A stretch of 64,000 nt of DNA from Pseudanabaena sp. UWO311 (GTDB lineage: Bacteria > Cyanobacteriota > Cyanobacteriia > Pseudanabaenales > Pseudanabaenaceae): the NCBI RefSeq assembly GCF_006937785.1, contig NZ_SJEE01000017.1, positions 47,593 to 111,592 on the forward strand. Direction: 5' to 3'. Numbering within the stretch: the first letter of the stretch is position 1; each line of letters begins with the position of its first letter. Under the pieces are notes generated by a model. It searched no databases and was not told the DNA's origin. It saw nothing but the letters and a program-made list of their open reading frames with translations. Positions 1 to 7,612 of this stretch are shown here, piece by piece. The translations under genes and the position numbers were made by a program.

Positions 1-64
1 CAAGGCGCTTAGCATTAGAGTCACGTCCGTTTCTTGTACTACCCGTACCCTTCTTATGTGCCAT
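1..64 (-). CDS. rpmA: 50S ribosomal protein L27 (N-terminal part, runs off the window)
   Basis: The complement reads MAHKKGTGSTRNGRDSNAKR, the conserved N-terminus of bacterial L27, a large-subunit protein near the peptidyl transferase centre. Only the first 21 codons are inside the window; the rest lies before position 1. The gene follows rplU after 79 bases on the same strand, the usual rplU-rpmA order, so the two are very probably cotranscribed. Confidence 0.93.
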   Translation of the reverse strand, partial: MAHKKGTGSTRNGRDSNAKRL

Positions 65-143
65 TTTTTTGTATCCTCATTAAATAGTTAAAGACTCTTA
101 CATACAAAAGGTATAAAGCGCCTTTTGTATGTGATAACTGGTT

Positions 144-473
144 TTAAGCAGCTTGACCACTGAGATTGATTGCTTCAACCATGATCCGAGTCAATGGCTG
201 ACGGTGACCATTCTTTCTGCGAGTTTTCTTCTTAGGACGCATTTTGTATACGATTACTTTTTTCGCCTTGTGATGGCGCATTACGGTAACTTCTACGCTA
301 GCGCTATCAACAATGGGCTGACCAATAGAAATGTCGCCATCCATATTGACAAACAAAACTTTATCAATTGTCAATTTACTATCTTCTTCGGCTTCAAGTA
401 GCTCAACGTCATAAAATCTGCCGACTTCGACGCGATATTGCTTACCGCCTGTTTCAATGATTGCGTAACTCAT
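144..473 (-). CDS. rplU: 50S ribosomal protein L21
   Basis: This 109-residue protein has the L21 start MSYAIIETGGKQYRVEVG and the basic C-terminal half with KMRPKKKTRRKNGHRQP that binds 23S rRNA. Its length is normal for the family. L21 is a structural protein of the large ribosomal subunit. It lies upstream of rpmA on the same strand, forming the standard L21-L27 pair. The start ATG is the only plausible one because the family consensus begins right there. Confidence 0.97.
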   Translation of the reverse strand: MSYAIIETGGKQYRVEVGRFYDVELLEAEEDSKLTIDKVLFVNMDGDISIGQPIVDSASVEVTVMRHHKAKKVIVYKMRPKKKTRRKNGHRQPLTRIMVEAINLSGQAA

Positions 474-591
474 GGTGTTTAAATATTCAGTAGATGCCGT
501 ACAGGTATTGGGAAATTAGTATTATCTAGTTTCACCAATTTTCTAAATAACCCGATCCGAGCATGAAAGATCGTGCGATCTACAACTATAC

Positions 592-644
592 ATGAAATAA
601 ACAAATAAATCTTCGCTGCGCGAAGATTTATTTGTTTATTTCAT
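592..644. terminator. Perfect 24-bp inverted repeat between uppP and rplU
   Basis: Arms 592-615 and 621-644 are exact reverse complements around a 5-base tip. The arm is AT-rich outside and GC-rich at the tip (TTCG..CGAA). It lies downstream of uppP and upstream of rplU, both on the minus strand, so it could end the uppP transcript. No U-tract typical of a strong terminator follows on the minus side, so the function is inferred. Confidence 0.6.
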
Positions 645-689
645 TATAAAAATTGGCTTTCATAATTGAGAATTATTGAAGATTTATTT

Positions 690-725
690 AAAAATAAGGC
701 AGTGCAAAGCACTCCCTTATTTTTT
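690..725. terminator. Intrinsic terminator of uppP
   Basis: Arms of about 16 bases (690-705 and 709-725, one mismatch) close on the triloop AAA with GTGC/GCAC at the tip. A-runs on one side and T-runs on the other suit termination in either direction. The stem overlaps the uppP stop codon at 724. Confidence 0.7.
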
Positions 726-1566
726 ATTTGAGCCAGCCTAAGCTCACACCTGTAAGTAATAAAGCTCCAAAAATTAAGCGGTAGCCGACAAATACCCATG
801 TTGTATGGGTTTGAAAGAATTTCAAAAGCCATGCGATCGCTAAATACGAAAAAATTACCGAAGAGAATAGCCCGATCGCAAGCTGTCCTGCACCAACGTC
901 ACCAAACCCTTTTTTGATCAAGCTGATTAACTCAACCAGCCCACCAATAGTGATCGCAGGAATACCTAGCAAAAAGGAAAATCTAGTAGCAGCAACGCGA
1001 TCTAATCCTAGGAACAAACCTGCGGTTAAAGTTGAGCCTGAACGCGAAACTCCTGGCACAAGTGCCATTGTTTGTGCTATCCCCATCAAAATGCCATCAA
1101 TTACTCGGACTCTATGAAATTGACGCTTTTCAGTTTTACCTCGCTGACCCAATATCTCCGCTAGGGCAAGCAAACTTGACATTACTATTGAAGCGATCGC
1201 GATCGCGGTCAGACTCCGCAGAGGTGATTTGTCATAGTCTGGGACAAAAACTTTAATTAGTAAGCCGCCAAATAAAATTGGGATTGTTCCGAGGGCGATC
1301 GCCACTGCTAACTTAAATTCTTGGGACTTATAGTTTTGCGATCGGACAGCTTTGATACTGCCTAGTGTAATATTGCTAAGATCTTTCCAGAAATAGCCGA
1401 CAACTGCGGCAATACTACCAAGTTGAATCACAGCATCAAAAGATAGACCAGCATCTTTCCACCCAAAAATTGCAGGAACCACCTTCAAATGAGCTGTACT
1501 ACTAATCGGCAAAAATTCAGTTAGTCCTTGCACGATCCCTAAAACAAAAGCTTGCCAGTATTCCAT
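724..1566 (-). CDS. uppP: Undecaprenyl-diphosphatase (UppP/BacA family)
   Basis: A 280-residue polytopic membrane protein. It carries the two signature motifs of BacA-type C55-PP phosphatases: QGLTEFLPISSTAHL near residues 15-29 and PGVSRSGSTLTAGLFLG around 170-186. The enzyme recycles the lipid carrier for peptidoglycan and other surface glycans by removing one phosphate from undecaprenyl diphosphate. Length and hydrophobic pattern are normal. It stands alone between two inverted repeats and is probably monocistronic. Confidence 0.96.
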   Translation of the reverse strand: MEYWQAFVLGIVQGLTEFLPISSTAHLKVVPAIFGWKDAGLSFDAVIQLGSIAAVVGYFWKDLSNITLGSIKAVRSQNYKSQEFKLAVAIALGTIPILFGGLLIKVFVPDYDKSPLRSLTAIAIASIVMSSLLALAEILGQRGKTEKRQFHRVRVIDGILMGIAQTMALVPGVSRSGSTLTAGLFLGLDRVAATRFSFLLGIPAITIGGLVELISLIKKGFGDVGAGQLAIGLFSSVIFSYLAIAWLLKFFQTHTTWVFVGYRLIFGALLLTGVSLGWLK

Positions 1567-1610
1567 AAAAATTAAAATTTAGACAAATGACATATATCAC
1601 GAATTGGCAA

Positions 1611-1663
1611 AACCCTAAAAAGTCAATGTGCAAGCTTTGCTCTCACATCGACTTTTTAGGGTT
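1611..1663. terminator. 20-bp inverted repeat between uppP and psbY
   Basis: Arms 1611-1630 and 1644-1663 match with one mismatch around a 13-base loop. It lies in the divergent gap between uppP (minus) and psbY (plus), so it does not obviously end either gene. It could mark the end of a short untranslated transcript or be a dispersed repeat. Confidence 0.45.
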
Positions 1664-1727
1664 CAACTTTCAGATTTGCTGTCATAATGAGTACTAAAAT
1701 CAATTTCTAGTTAATCGGTATAAACAT

Positions 1728-1862
1728 ATGGATTTAAGAGTATTAATAGTATTAGGCCCGATTGTTTTGGTAGCTGCATGGGCAGCTTTTAACCTTGGAA
1801 AAGCTGTAATCAAGGGTGAAGCTTCCCTATTTGGTAAGCAAGGTAACAATCCTTTCCAATAA
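1728..1862 (+). CDS. psbY: Photosystem II protein Y
   Basis: This 44-codon gene encodes a protein that starts MDLRVLIVLGPIVLVAAWAA and continues FNLGKA, one transmembrane helix followed by a short polar tail. The MDxRVL start and the (A/S)WAxxNxGxA end of the helix are typical of cyanobacterial PsbY, a small peripheral subunit of photosystem II near cytochrome b559. The reading frame runs from ATG 1728 to TAA 1860-1862 and is followed by a strong inverted repeat. It stands alone, as psbY usually does. The tail is slightly longer than in many homologues. Confidence 0.88.
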   Translation: MDLRVLIVLGPIVLVAAWAAFNLGKAVIKGEASLFGKQGNNPFQ

Positions 1863-1872
1863 TTTCAGCGTA

Positions 1873-1925
1873 AAACCCAAATATCAAGAGAGGACGCTAA
1901 GCGTCCTCTCTTGATATTTGGGTTT
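1873..1925 (+). terminator. psbY terminator hairpin (26-bp perfect arms)
   Basis: Arms 1873-1898 and 1900-1925 are exact reverse complements around one unpaired base, with the tip GACGCT-A-AGCGTC. It begins 10 bases after the psbY stop and precedes gltA by about 90 bases. Confidence 0.75.
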
Positions 1926-2013
1926 ATTGTTAGGTATGTACAGTCATAAGCATACATAACGATAAAATAAGCTAAGAAATAAATAAAACTAATCATGTAA
2001 GGTAGCTTAAGAT

Positions 2014-3150
2014 ATGGCGATCGGAGAATATAAGCCTGGCTTAGAGGGGGTTCCTGCAACCCAGTCAAATATAAGTTATGTTGATGGTCAAGCGGGTTTG
2101 CTGGAATATCGAGGTATCCGCATTGAGGATCTTTGCAAGCATAGCCATTTCCTTGAAACCAGCTACTTACTAATCTTCGGTGAATTGCCTAAAGCTACGG
2201 AACTAGAAGAGTTTGAGCATGATCTCACCCATAGAAGAAGAATTAAGTATCGCATTCGCGACATGATTAAGTCATTTCCTGATAATGCTCATCCCATGGA
2301 TGCACTCCAAACAAGTGTCGCAGCATTAGGAATGTTCTATCCTCTGGGGAATTTCCATGATGCAGACTACATTTATCAGGCGACAGTAAGACTGCTAGCA
2401 AAAGTACCGACGATGGTGGCAGCTTTTCATATGATGCGTCAAGGCAATGATCCCGTGATGCCTCGCGATGATTTGGACTATGCCTCTAATTTCCTATACA
2501 TGTTAAACGAGAAGGTTCCTGATCCTCTCGCAGCCTATATTTTTGATGTATGTTTAACTCTTCATGCAGAACATACTGTTAATGCTTCGACCTTTGCGGC
2601 TTTAGTAACTGCTTCAACTTTGACTGATCCCTATGCGGTGATGACTTCAGCAATCGGTACTCTTGCTGGCCCTTTACATGGCGGCGCTAATGAGCAAGTA
2701 ATGATGATGCTCGAAGAGATTGGCTCAGTTGAGAATGTGACTGCTTACCTTGAGCGAAAGATTGAGCGCAAAGAAAAGCTCATGGGCTTTGGACATCGTA
2801 TTTATAAAGTCAAAGATCCACGAGCGATCGTTTTACAGGACTTAGTTCATAAAATGTTTGATGAGTTTGGTCATGATCCTTACTATGACATTGCTCTAGA
2901 ACTAGAAAAGCAAGCCTATGAGAAGTTAGCTAGCAAGGGGATTCATCCTAACGTGGATTTCTATTCGGGATTGGTTTACAAAAAACTAGGAATTCCTAGT
3001 AATTTGTTTACAACTATTTTTGCGATCGCCCGTGTGCCTGGTTGGCTAGCTCACTGGAAAGAACAGCTTTCCGATAACCGCCTGTTCCGTCCAACTCAAG
3101 TTTATACAGGATTACATGATGTAACCTATATGCCTATTGGTGATCGCTAA
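2014..3150 (+). CDS. gltA: Citrate synthase
   Basis: A 378-residue type-I-length citrate synthase, which condenses oxaloacetate and acetyl-CoA at the entry to the TCA branch. The catalytic signatures are all present: the first histidine motif in LHAEHTVNAS, the second in GPLHGGANE, and the GFGHRIYKVKDPRA block with the active-site region. It starts MAIGEYKPGLEGVPATQS as in cyanobacterial homologues. A 2-methylcitrate synthase activity cannot be excluded from sequence, but no prp genes are nearby. It is flanked by hairpins on both sides and appears monocistronic. Confidence 0.95.
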   Translation: MAIGEYKPGLEGVPATQSNISYVDGQAGLLEYRGIRIEDLCKHSHFLETSYLLIFGELPKATELEEFEHDLTHRRRIKYRIRDMIKSFPDNAHPMDALQTSVAALGMFYPLGNFHDADYIYQATVRLLAKVPTMVAAFHMMRQGNDPVMPRDDLDYASNFLYMLNEKVPDPLAAYIFDVCLTLHAEHTVNASTFAALVTASTLTDPYAVMTSAIGTLAGPLHGGANEQVMMMLEEIGSVENVTAYLERKIERKEKLMGFGHRIYKVKDPRAIVLQDLVHKMFDEFGHDPYYDIALELEKQAYEKLASKGIHPNVDFYSGLVYKKLGIPSNLFTTIFAIARVPGWLAHWKEQLSDNRLFRPTQVYTGLHDVTYMPIGDR

Positions 3151-3245
3151 TAACTATTCTCTTCCCATTAATAGATAAAACCAAGAAATAGCGGTGCGGG
3201 GCTTTACCCCGCACCGCTATTTCTCGAATGGGAAAGGAGTAGTTA
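3151..3245. repeat. MITE-like palindromic repeat, copy 1
   Basis: The element has an inner perfect stem (3184-3201 with 3207-3224) and imperfect outer terminal inverted repeats (3151-3167 with 3229-3245, ending TGGGAAAGGAGTA). A second copy at 50633-50728 shares the inner arms, the AAAACCAAG leader and the outer repeat, with only the loop and a few positions changed. Two copies 47 kb apart with unrelated neighbours show a dispersed repeat rather than a gene-specific terminator, although it may also end the gltA transcript. Confidence 0.75.
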
Positions 3246-3335
3246 CTCAATATTAAATTTCTTATTATTTAAACGTTATAAACTACGGCAAAATAGCGGG
3301 ATTAAATCTATACAAACTATAGCTTTCAATCAATC

Positions 3336-4238
3336 ATGAGAAATTACCAACCGAGCAATATTGCGCCATCACAGGGTGTTGCTATATTAGCTGTCTCTTC
3401 TTTGGTCTCAGGTGTAGCGATCGGCGGAGCAACTGCATTTATCGGTAAATTTATTTACTTCATTGTTCTATTCCCAATGGGTATGGGATTTGCCACAGGA
3501 AGTGTATTGGGATTTGCCGTTAAAAAAGGAAAAATTCGGAGTCCGCTTGTCGCTCTTGGAATGGGGCTTTTGGGTGGTATTGTTACCTATGGGGCTCTGA
3601 TGTATGGGCAGTACATGAATTTTCAACAAGAAACTGCATCAATCATGGAGCGAGAGTACAACGTTACAGATAAGAATCTAGCAAACGAACAAATTAATGT
3701 GTTTTTGCAACAAGAGACGGGTTCTTCAGGATTTGTTGGCTTCTTGAAAATGTCTGCAAAAGAAGGGACAAGCATTAGTAGAGGCAGTAGCAAACTTAAA
3801 CTCAATGATACTTTTACTTATTTACTCTGGTTGATCGAGTTAGGGATTGTTGGTTTCTTGGCTGCTTCTATTCCTTTTGCTGCTGCAAAGGAACCATTCA
3901 ACGAAGAAGGTAATGAATGGTATGGAGAAACAAAATTGATTGGCAGTGCAACTGAAGAATCTAGGGATGAAATCATTCGGCTCTTAAATATGGATGATAT
4001 GGCAGTAGCCTCTGCTTTGTTGTCAAGTCAGACTGATATGCCGACTCCTCGTATTGATGTTTATTCTCAATCTTCTGCTGACATACCTTTTAGCGATTCT
4101 GTAATTAGAGTTAACTACGTCTCCACTAATGCAAAGAAGCAGCTAGAAGTAAAAGAAATCTTGATAGGATTAGTTTCAGAATCTCAGCGATCGCAACTTG
4201 TTCCTCAGATACCTGCATCAACTCCTCCTGAAGCTTGA
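3336..4238 (+). CDS. Hypothetical membrane protein with four predicted helices
   Basis: I do not recognise this 300-residue protein. Three hydrophobic glycine-rich segments lie near residues 15-35, 38-62 and 70-91. A polar stretch follows (92-158), then a fourth helix near 160-184, and a soluble C-terminal domain of about 115 residues that ends in a proline-rich tail. The C-terminal part contains KQLEVKEILIGLVSESQRSQLVPQ. It stands alone between gltA and the convergent pdxH and is bounded by inverted repeats. Codon usage and the internal HIP1-like CGATCG sites look native. Confidence 0.75.
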   Translation: MRNYQPSNIAPSQGVAILAVSSLVSGVAIGGATAFIGKFIYFIVLFPMGMGFATGSVLGFAVKKGKIRSPLVALGMGLLGGIVTYGALMYGQYMNFQQETASIMEREYNVTDKNLANEQINVFLQQETGSSGFVGFLKMSAKEGTSISRGSSKLKLNDTFTYLLWLIELGIVGFLAASIPFAAAKEPFNEEGNEWYGETKLIGSATEESRDEIIRLLNMDDMAVASALLSSQTDMPTPRIDVYSQSSADIPFSDSVIRVNYVSTNAKKQLEVKEILIGLVSESQRSQLVPQIPASTPPEA

Positions 4239-4249
4239 ATTTTACGATC

Positions 4250-4284
4250 AAAAGCAATAGAGTGCTACGCACTCTATTGCTTTT
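4250..4284. terminator. Bidirectional terminator between convergent genes
   Basis: Perfect 16-bp arms (4250-4265 and 4269-4284) close on the triloop TAC with the tip GTGC/GCAC. A-run and T-run ends face both ways. It sits between the stop of the plus-strand membrane gene and the stop of the minus-strand pdxH. Confidence 0.8.
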
Positions 4285-4287
4285 ATA

Positions 4288-4926
4288 TCAAGGCGCTAGC
4301 CTTTGAATTTGCCATGCTTGCTCTTCTTGGTGAGTATATAAAAAGCGATCGTGCAAGCGATTAGTACAGCCCTGCCAAAACTCAAAACTATCAGGAACGA
4401 CCCGATAGCCACCCCAAAAATCTGGTAGAGGTATCTCTCCATCCAAAAACTTGTTCTTCATATGTTCAAATTGCATCAGCAGAAGTTGTTTTGAAGAAAT
4501 CACGGAGCTTTGTTGAGAAGTCCAAGCTCCTAACTGGCTACCTCTAGGGCGAGAGGTGAAATATTCTAATGATTCGGCAGTAGTTACTTTCTCAGCAGTT
4601 CCTGTAATATGGACTTGCCTTTGAAGTGGCAACCAAGTAAACAGAATAGAAACCTTTGGATTTGCATTCATCTGAGTTGCTTTACGACTCTCATAATTTG
4701 TAAAGAAAACCAATCCATTGGCATCAAAGTATTTCAGCAATACCGTGCGCATAAATGGCTGACCTTGTGCAGAAACTGTCGATAGGGTCATGGCATTTGG
4801 TTCTAGTAACTCGGCGTTACAGGCTTGCTGAAACCATTTTTCAAATTGCTTGAAGGGATCATCGTGAAGATCTTTGCGTCTAAGCTCTCCTTGCTTGTAA
4901 TCTTCTCTTAGGGCGTGAATATCCAT
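4288..4926 (-). CDS. pdxH: Pyridoxamine 5'-phosphate oxidase
   Basis: A 212-residue FMN-dependent oxidase of the PdxH family, which makes pyridoxal 5'-phosphate from pyridoxine or pyridoxamine phosphate. Characteristic blocks are PNAMTLSTVS, MRTVLLKYFDANGLVFFTNY, SRKATQMNANP and the C-terminal EFWQG...RLHDR, where the substrate phosphate and FMN bind. Length matches the family. It is followed 8 bases upstream on the same strand by a small cupin gene, with which it may be cotranscribed. Confidence 0.95.
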   Translation of the reverse strand: MDIHALREDYKQGELRRKDLHDDPFKQFEKWFQQACNAELLEPNAMTLSTVSAQGQPFMRTVLLKYFDANGLVFFTNYESRKATQMNANPKVSILFTWLPLQRQVHITGTAEKVTTAESLEYFTSRPRGSQLGAWTSQQSSVISSKQLLLMQFEHMKNKFLDGEIPLPDFWGGYRVVPDSFEFWQGCTNRLHDRFLYTHQEEQAWQIQRLAP

Positions 4927-4934
4927 TTTTTTGA

Positions 4935-5360
4935 CTACTCAATATCGGGATTATAAAGAACTACATTTTCTTGTTCGTTGGGATCGTTACGTGAAACGAT
5001 CGCATGGGCTGCCTCAGTATCGCTGAGATTATGCGGTTGATGGGGCACACCAGCAGGAATAAACAGAAAATCACCTGCTTCATTAATTACTGAATGTTGT
5101 AAACCTTTGCCATAGCGAGTTTCCACCCTTCCTTTGACCAAATAAATTGCGGTTTCATAGTCACGGTGGAAATGTGGCTCAGCGGAGCCTCCTGCGGGAA
5201 TAATCACCAAATTCATCGAAATCCCCTTTGATCCCGCAGTAGCCCCAGAGATGCCAACAAAATAGGGAAGTTTTTGCAAGGTGGAGGTTTCACAATCAGG
5301 ACTTACTGTGATGATTTGGCTTGAGGTATCAAGAAATTGCTCGGAATCAGCATTAGTCAT
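4935..5360 (-). CDS. Cupin-domain protein
   Basis: A 141-residue single-domain cupin. The metal-binding motif 1 is visible as PHFHRDYETAIYLVKGRVETRYG (residues about 65-90) and motif 2 as AGDFLFIPAGVPHQPHNLS (about 102-120). Small cupins of this type bind a divalent metal; the substrate is unknown. The gene ends 8 bases before pdxH and is read in the same direction, so coexpression is likely, but a functional link to vitamin B6 metabolism is only a guess. Confidence 0.85.
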   Translation of the reverse strand: MTNADSEQFLDTSSQIITVSPDCETSTLQKLPYFVGISGATAGSKGISMNLVIIPAGGSAEPHFHRDYETAIYLVKGRVETRYGKGLQHSVINEAGDFLFIPAGVPHQPHNLSDTEAAHAIVSRNDPNEQENVVLYNPDIE

Positions 5361-5459
5361 GGCAACTAAAATAAAGAATAAAGTTTGTTGATAACAGCAT
5401 CGATAGAGTCGCGATCGCTATACCCGTCGATGCTAATTACAGCAATTTCCGATCAACCG

Positions 5460-5520
5460 AACCGAAATAAATTTATTGAAAGTGTTGCGATGCAACACTT
5501 TCAATAAATTTATTTCGGTT
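5460..5520. repeat. Perfect 29-bp inverted repeat in the 362-base gap before thrS
   Basis: Arms 5460-5488 and 5492-5520 are exact reverse complements around the triloop GAT. The gap lies between the divergent cupin (minus) and thrS (plus), so the stem does not end either gene directly. Its core TGAAAGTGTTG...CAACACTTTCA resembles the short stems at 19062, 23976 and 25750. The remainder (5521-5722) is AT-rich and presumably holds the thrS promoter and leader; no T-box structure is apparent. Confidence 0.6.
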
Positions 5521-5722
5521 CTGGTTTGAGCGCAAAGCGCTATATGAAACTGCCTTTGTTTTTTTAGAGCCTATGGCTAAAAATCTCAAAATCAGCTTTT
5601 AGCATGAGAATAGCTTTTGCTTCACATCATTAATCATATACTCAGCGAAAAAAGTTAAGATGGTAGACTCTAAGTATAGTATTCGATAATTCTTGTAATA
5701 AATAAGGTCACGACATCAAGTT

Positions 5723-7558
5723 ATGGATGCAGTTGCAGTAAAGCCCAGCGAAAGCAAACCTAGTGATATTAAACCTAGTGATATCCTGCGGCAAGCCGAT
5801 ACCGAAAAACTAGCGCGGATTCGCCACACCTGCTCTCATGTGATGGCAATGGCAGTTCAAAAGTTATATCCCGATGCTAAGGTGACTATCGGCCCTGCAA
5901 CTGAAAATGGCTTTTATTACGATTTCGATCGCTCTGAGCATTTTACACCCAGTGATCTAAAGGCGATCGCTAAGGAAATGAAGCGGATCATCAAGTGGAA
6001 TCAACCCCTTGTGCGTCAGGAATTACCACGTCCTGAGATGCTTACCGAAATCGAGAAACTAAATGAGCCTTACAAAATTGAATTGCTAGCTGCCATTCCT
6101 GAAGGGCAAAATATTAGCCGTTATTTCATTGGCGATCCTGAAAAATTTGAAAAACAGCCTTGGTGGGACTTGTGTGCTGGCCCCCACCTAGATGCTACTG
6201 GCGATATTAATCCCGATGCTTTTGCCCTAGAAAGCATTGCAGGAGCATACTGGCGCGGCGACGAAAAGAATCCAATGCTACAACGGATTTATGGCACGGC
6301 TTGGGAAACTCCTGAACAACTTCAGGCGTATCACCAAATGCTCGAAGAAGCCAAACGTCGCGATCACCGCACCATCGGCAAAGATCTGCAACTATTCAGC
6401 ATTCAAGAAGAAGCTGGTGGCGGTTTGGTTTTCTGGCATCCTCGCGGCGCGATTATCCGCAACACCATCGAAGCATTCTGGAAAGATACTCATGCCCAGA
6501 ATGGCTATGAGGCAGTAACCACTCCCCACATGGCAAACCTTGACCTGTGGAAAATTTCAGGGCATAACGACTTCTATCGCGAAAGTATGTTTCAGCCGAT
6601 GGAAGTGGAGCATCAAGTTTATCAGCTTAAGCCGATGAACTGTCCGTTCCATGTGTTGATTTACAAAGACACTTTACATTCCTACAAAGAGTTTCCGATT
6701 CGCTATGCTGAGCTTGGCACAGTCTATCGTTATGAGCGCTCTGGAACCATGCATGGGCTGATGCGTGTGCGCGGCTTTACGCAAGATGATGCGCATATCT
6801 TCTGTACTGAGGCACAAATCGAACAGGAAATTATTGGCGTACTCAATCTTGCGGAATTAATTCTCTCGACCTTTGGCTTTGAGAATTATGAGATCAATCT
6901 CTCGACCCGTCCCGAAAAATATGTTGGCTCTGACGAGATTTGGGAAAAGTCTACTGAGGCGCTAAAACAGGCTCTCAATCATAAGGGCTGGGACTATGTG
7001 GTCGATGAAGGTGGTGGCGCTTTCTATGGTCCAAAGATTGATATCAAGATCGAAGATGCGATCGGTCGCCGTTGGCAATGTTCGACAATTCAGCTAGATT
7101 TCAATTTGCCCGATCGCTTCAAGATGGAATATGTTGGTGAAGATGGTGTACGTCATCAACCAATCATGATTCACCGTGCACTTTTTGGTTCCGTCGAGCG
7201 TTTCATCGGCGTACTGATTGAAAACTATGCTGGTGATTTTCCTCTTTGGTTAGCTCCTGTGCAAGCTAAGCTAATTGCGGTTTCTGACAGTCAAATGGAA
7301 TATGCTGAGCAAGTTGCCGCCAAGATGAAAGCCGCAGGTTTGCGAGTCCAGCTAGACCATAGCGGCGATCGCATGGCGAAGCAAATCCGCAAAGCTGAGA
7401 TGGAGAAAGTACCTGTAATGGCAGTAATTGGTGCGAAAGAAGTTGATGCTGGCACTCTCAGCATTCGCAGCCGCAAGCATGGTGAGCTCGGTGTAATCTC
7501 TGTGGATGAGGCGATTAGCAAAATGCAAGCAGCCATAAGCGATCGCACTTGGTTCTAA
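5723..7558 (+). CDS. thrS: Threonyl-tRNA synthetase
   Basis: A 611-residue class II synthetase that charges tRNA-Thr. After a lysine/proline-rich start (PSESKPSDIKPSDI) comes the editing domain with RHTCSHVMAMAVQKLYP and the HxxxC-type motif. The catalytic core has the zinc cysteine in MNCPFHV, motif 2 (YRYERSGTMHGLMRVRGFTQDDAHIF) and motif 3 (HRALFGSVERFIGVLIE). The anticodon-binding domain follows (PLWLAPVQAKLIAV...). The N-terminal TGS domain of the E. coli enzyme is absent, as in other cyanobacterial housekeeping ThrRS proteins, so this is not a truncation. Confidence 0.96.
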   Translation: MDAVAVKPSESKPSDIKPSDILRQADTEKLARIRHTCSHVMAMAVQKLYPDAKVTIGPATENGFYYDFDRSEHFTPSDLKAIAKEMKRIIKWNQPLVRQELPRPEMLTEIEKLNEPYKIELLAAIPEGQNISRYFIGDPEKFEKQPWWDLCAGPHLDATGDINPDAFALESIAGAYWRGDEKNPMLQRIYGTAWETPEQLQAYHQMLEEAKRRDHRTIGKDLQLFSIQEEAGGGLVFWHPRGAIIRNTIEAFWKDTHAQNGYEAVTTPHMANLDLWKISGHNDFYRESMFQPMEVEHQVYQLKPMNCPFHVLIYKDTLHSYKEFPIRYAELGTVYRYERSGTMHGLMRVRGFTQDDAHIFCTEAQIEQEIIGVLNLAELILSTFGFENYEINLSTRPEKYVGSDEIWEKSTEALKQALNHKGWDYVVDEGGGAFYGPKIDIKIEDAIGRRWQCSTIQLDFNLPDRFKMEYVGEDGVRHQPIMIHRALFGSVERFIGVLIENYAGDFPLWLAPVQAKLIAVSDSQMEYAEQVAAKMKAAGLRVQLDHSGDRMAKQIRKAEMEKVPVMAVIGAKEVDAGTLSIRSRKHGELGVISVDEAISKMQAAISDRTWF

Positions 7559-7607
7559 CAACATAAAAAGTTAAGCAGCGCTCCGCGCTGCTTAACTTTT
7601 TATGTTG
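7559..7607. terminator. Bidirectional terminator between thrS and purL
   Basis: Perfect 23-bp arms (7559-7581 and 7585-7607) close on TCC with a GCGC tip and A/T-run flanks. It lies between the convergent stops of thrS and purL. Confidence 0.82.
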
Positions 7608-7612
7608 CTTCT

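Noticed and set aside
5361..5722. T-box or other riboswitch before thrS
   Set aside because: The leader holds a long palindrome but no T-box consensus or specifier-loop structure that I can recognise; T-boxes are not typical of cyanobacteria.
5723..7558. ThrRS missing the TGS domain as a truncation
   Set aside because: Cyanobacterial housekeeping ThrRS proteins commonly lack this domain, and the start region is intact.
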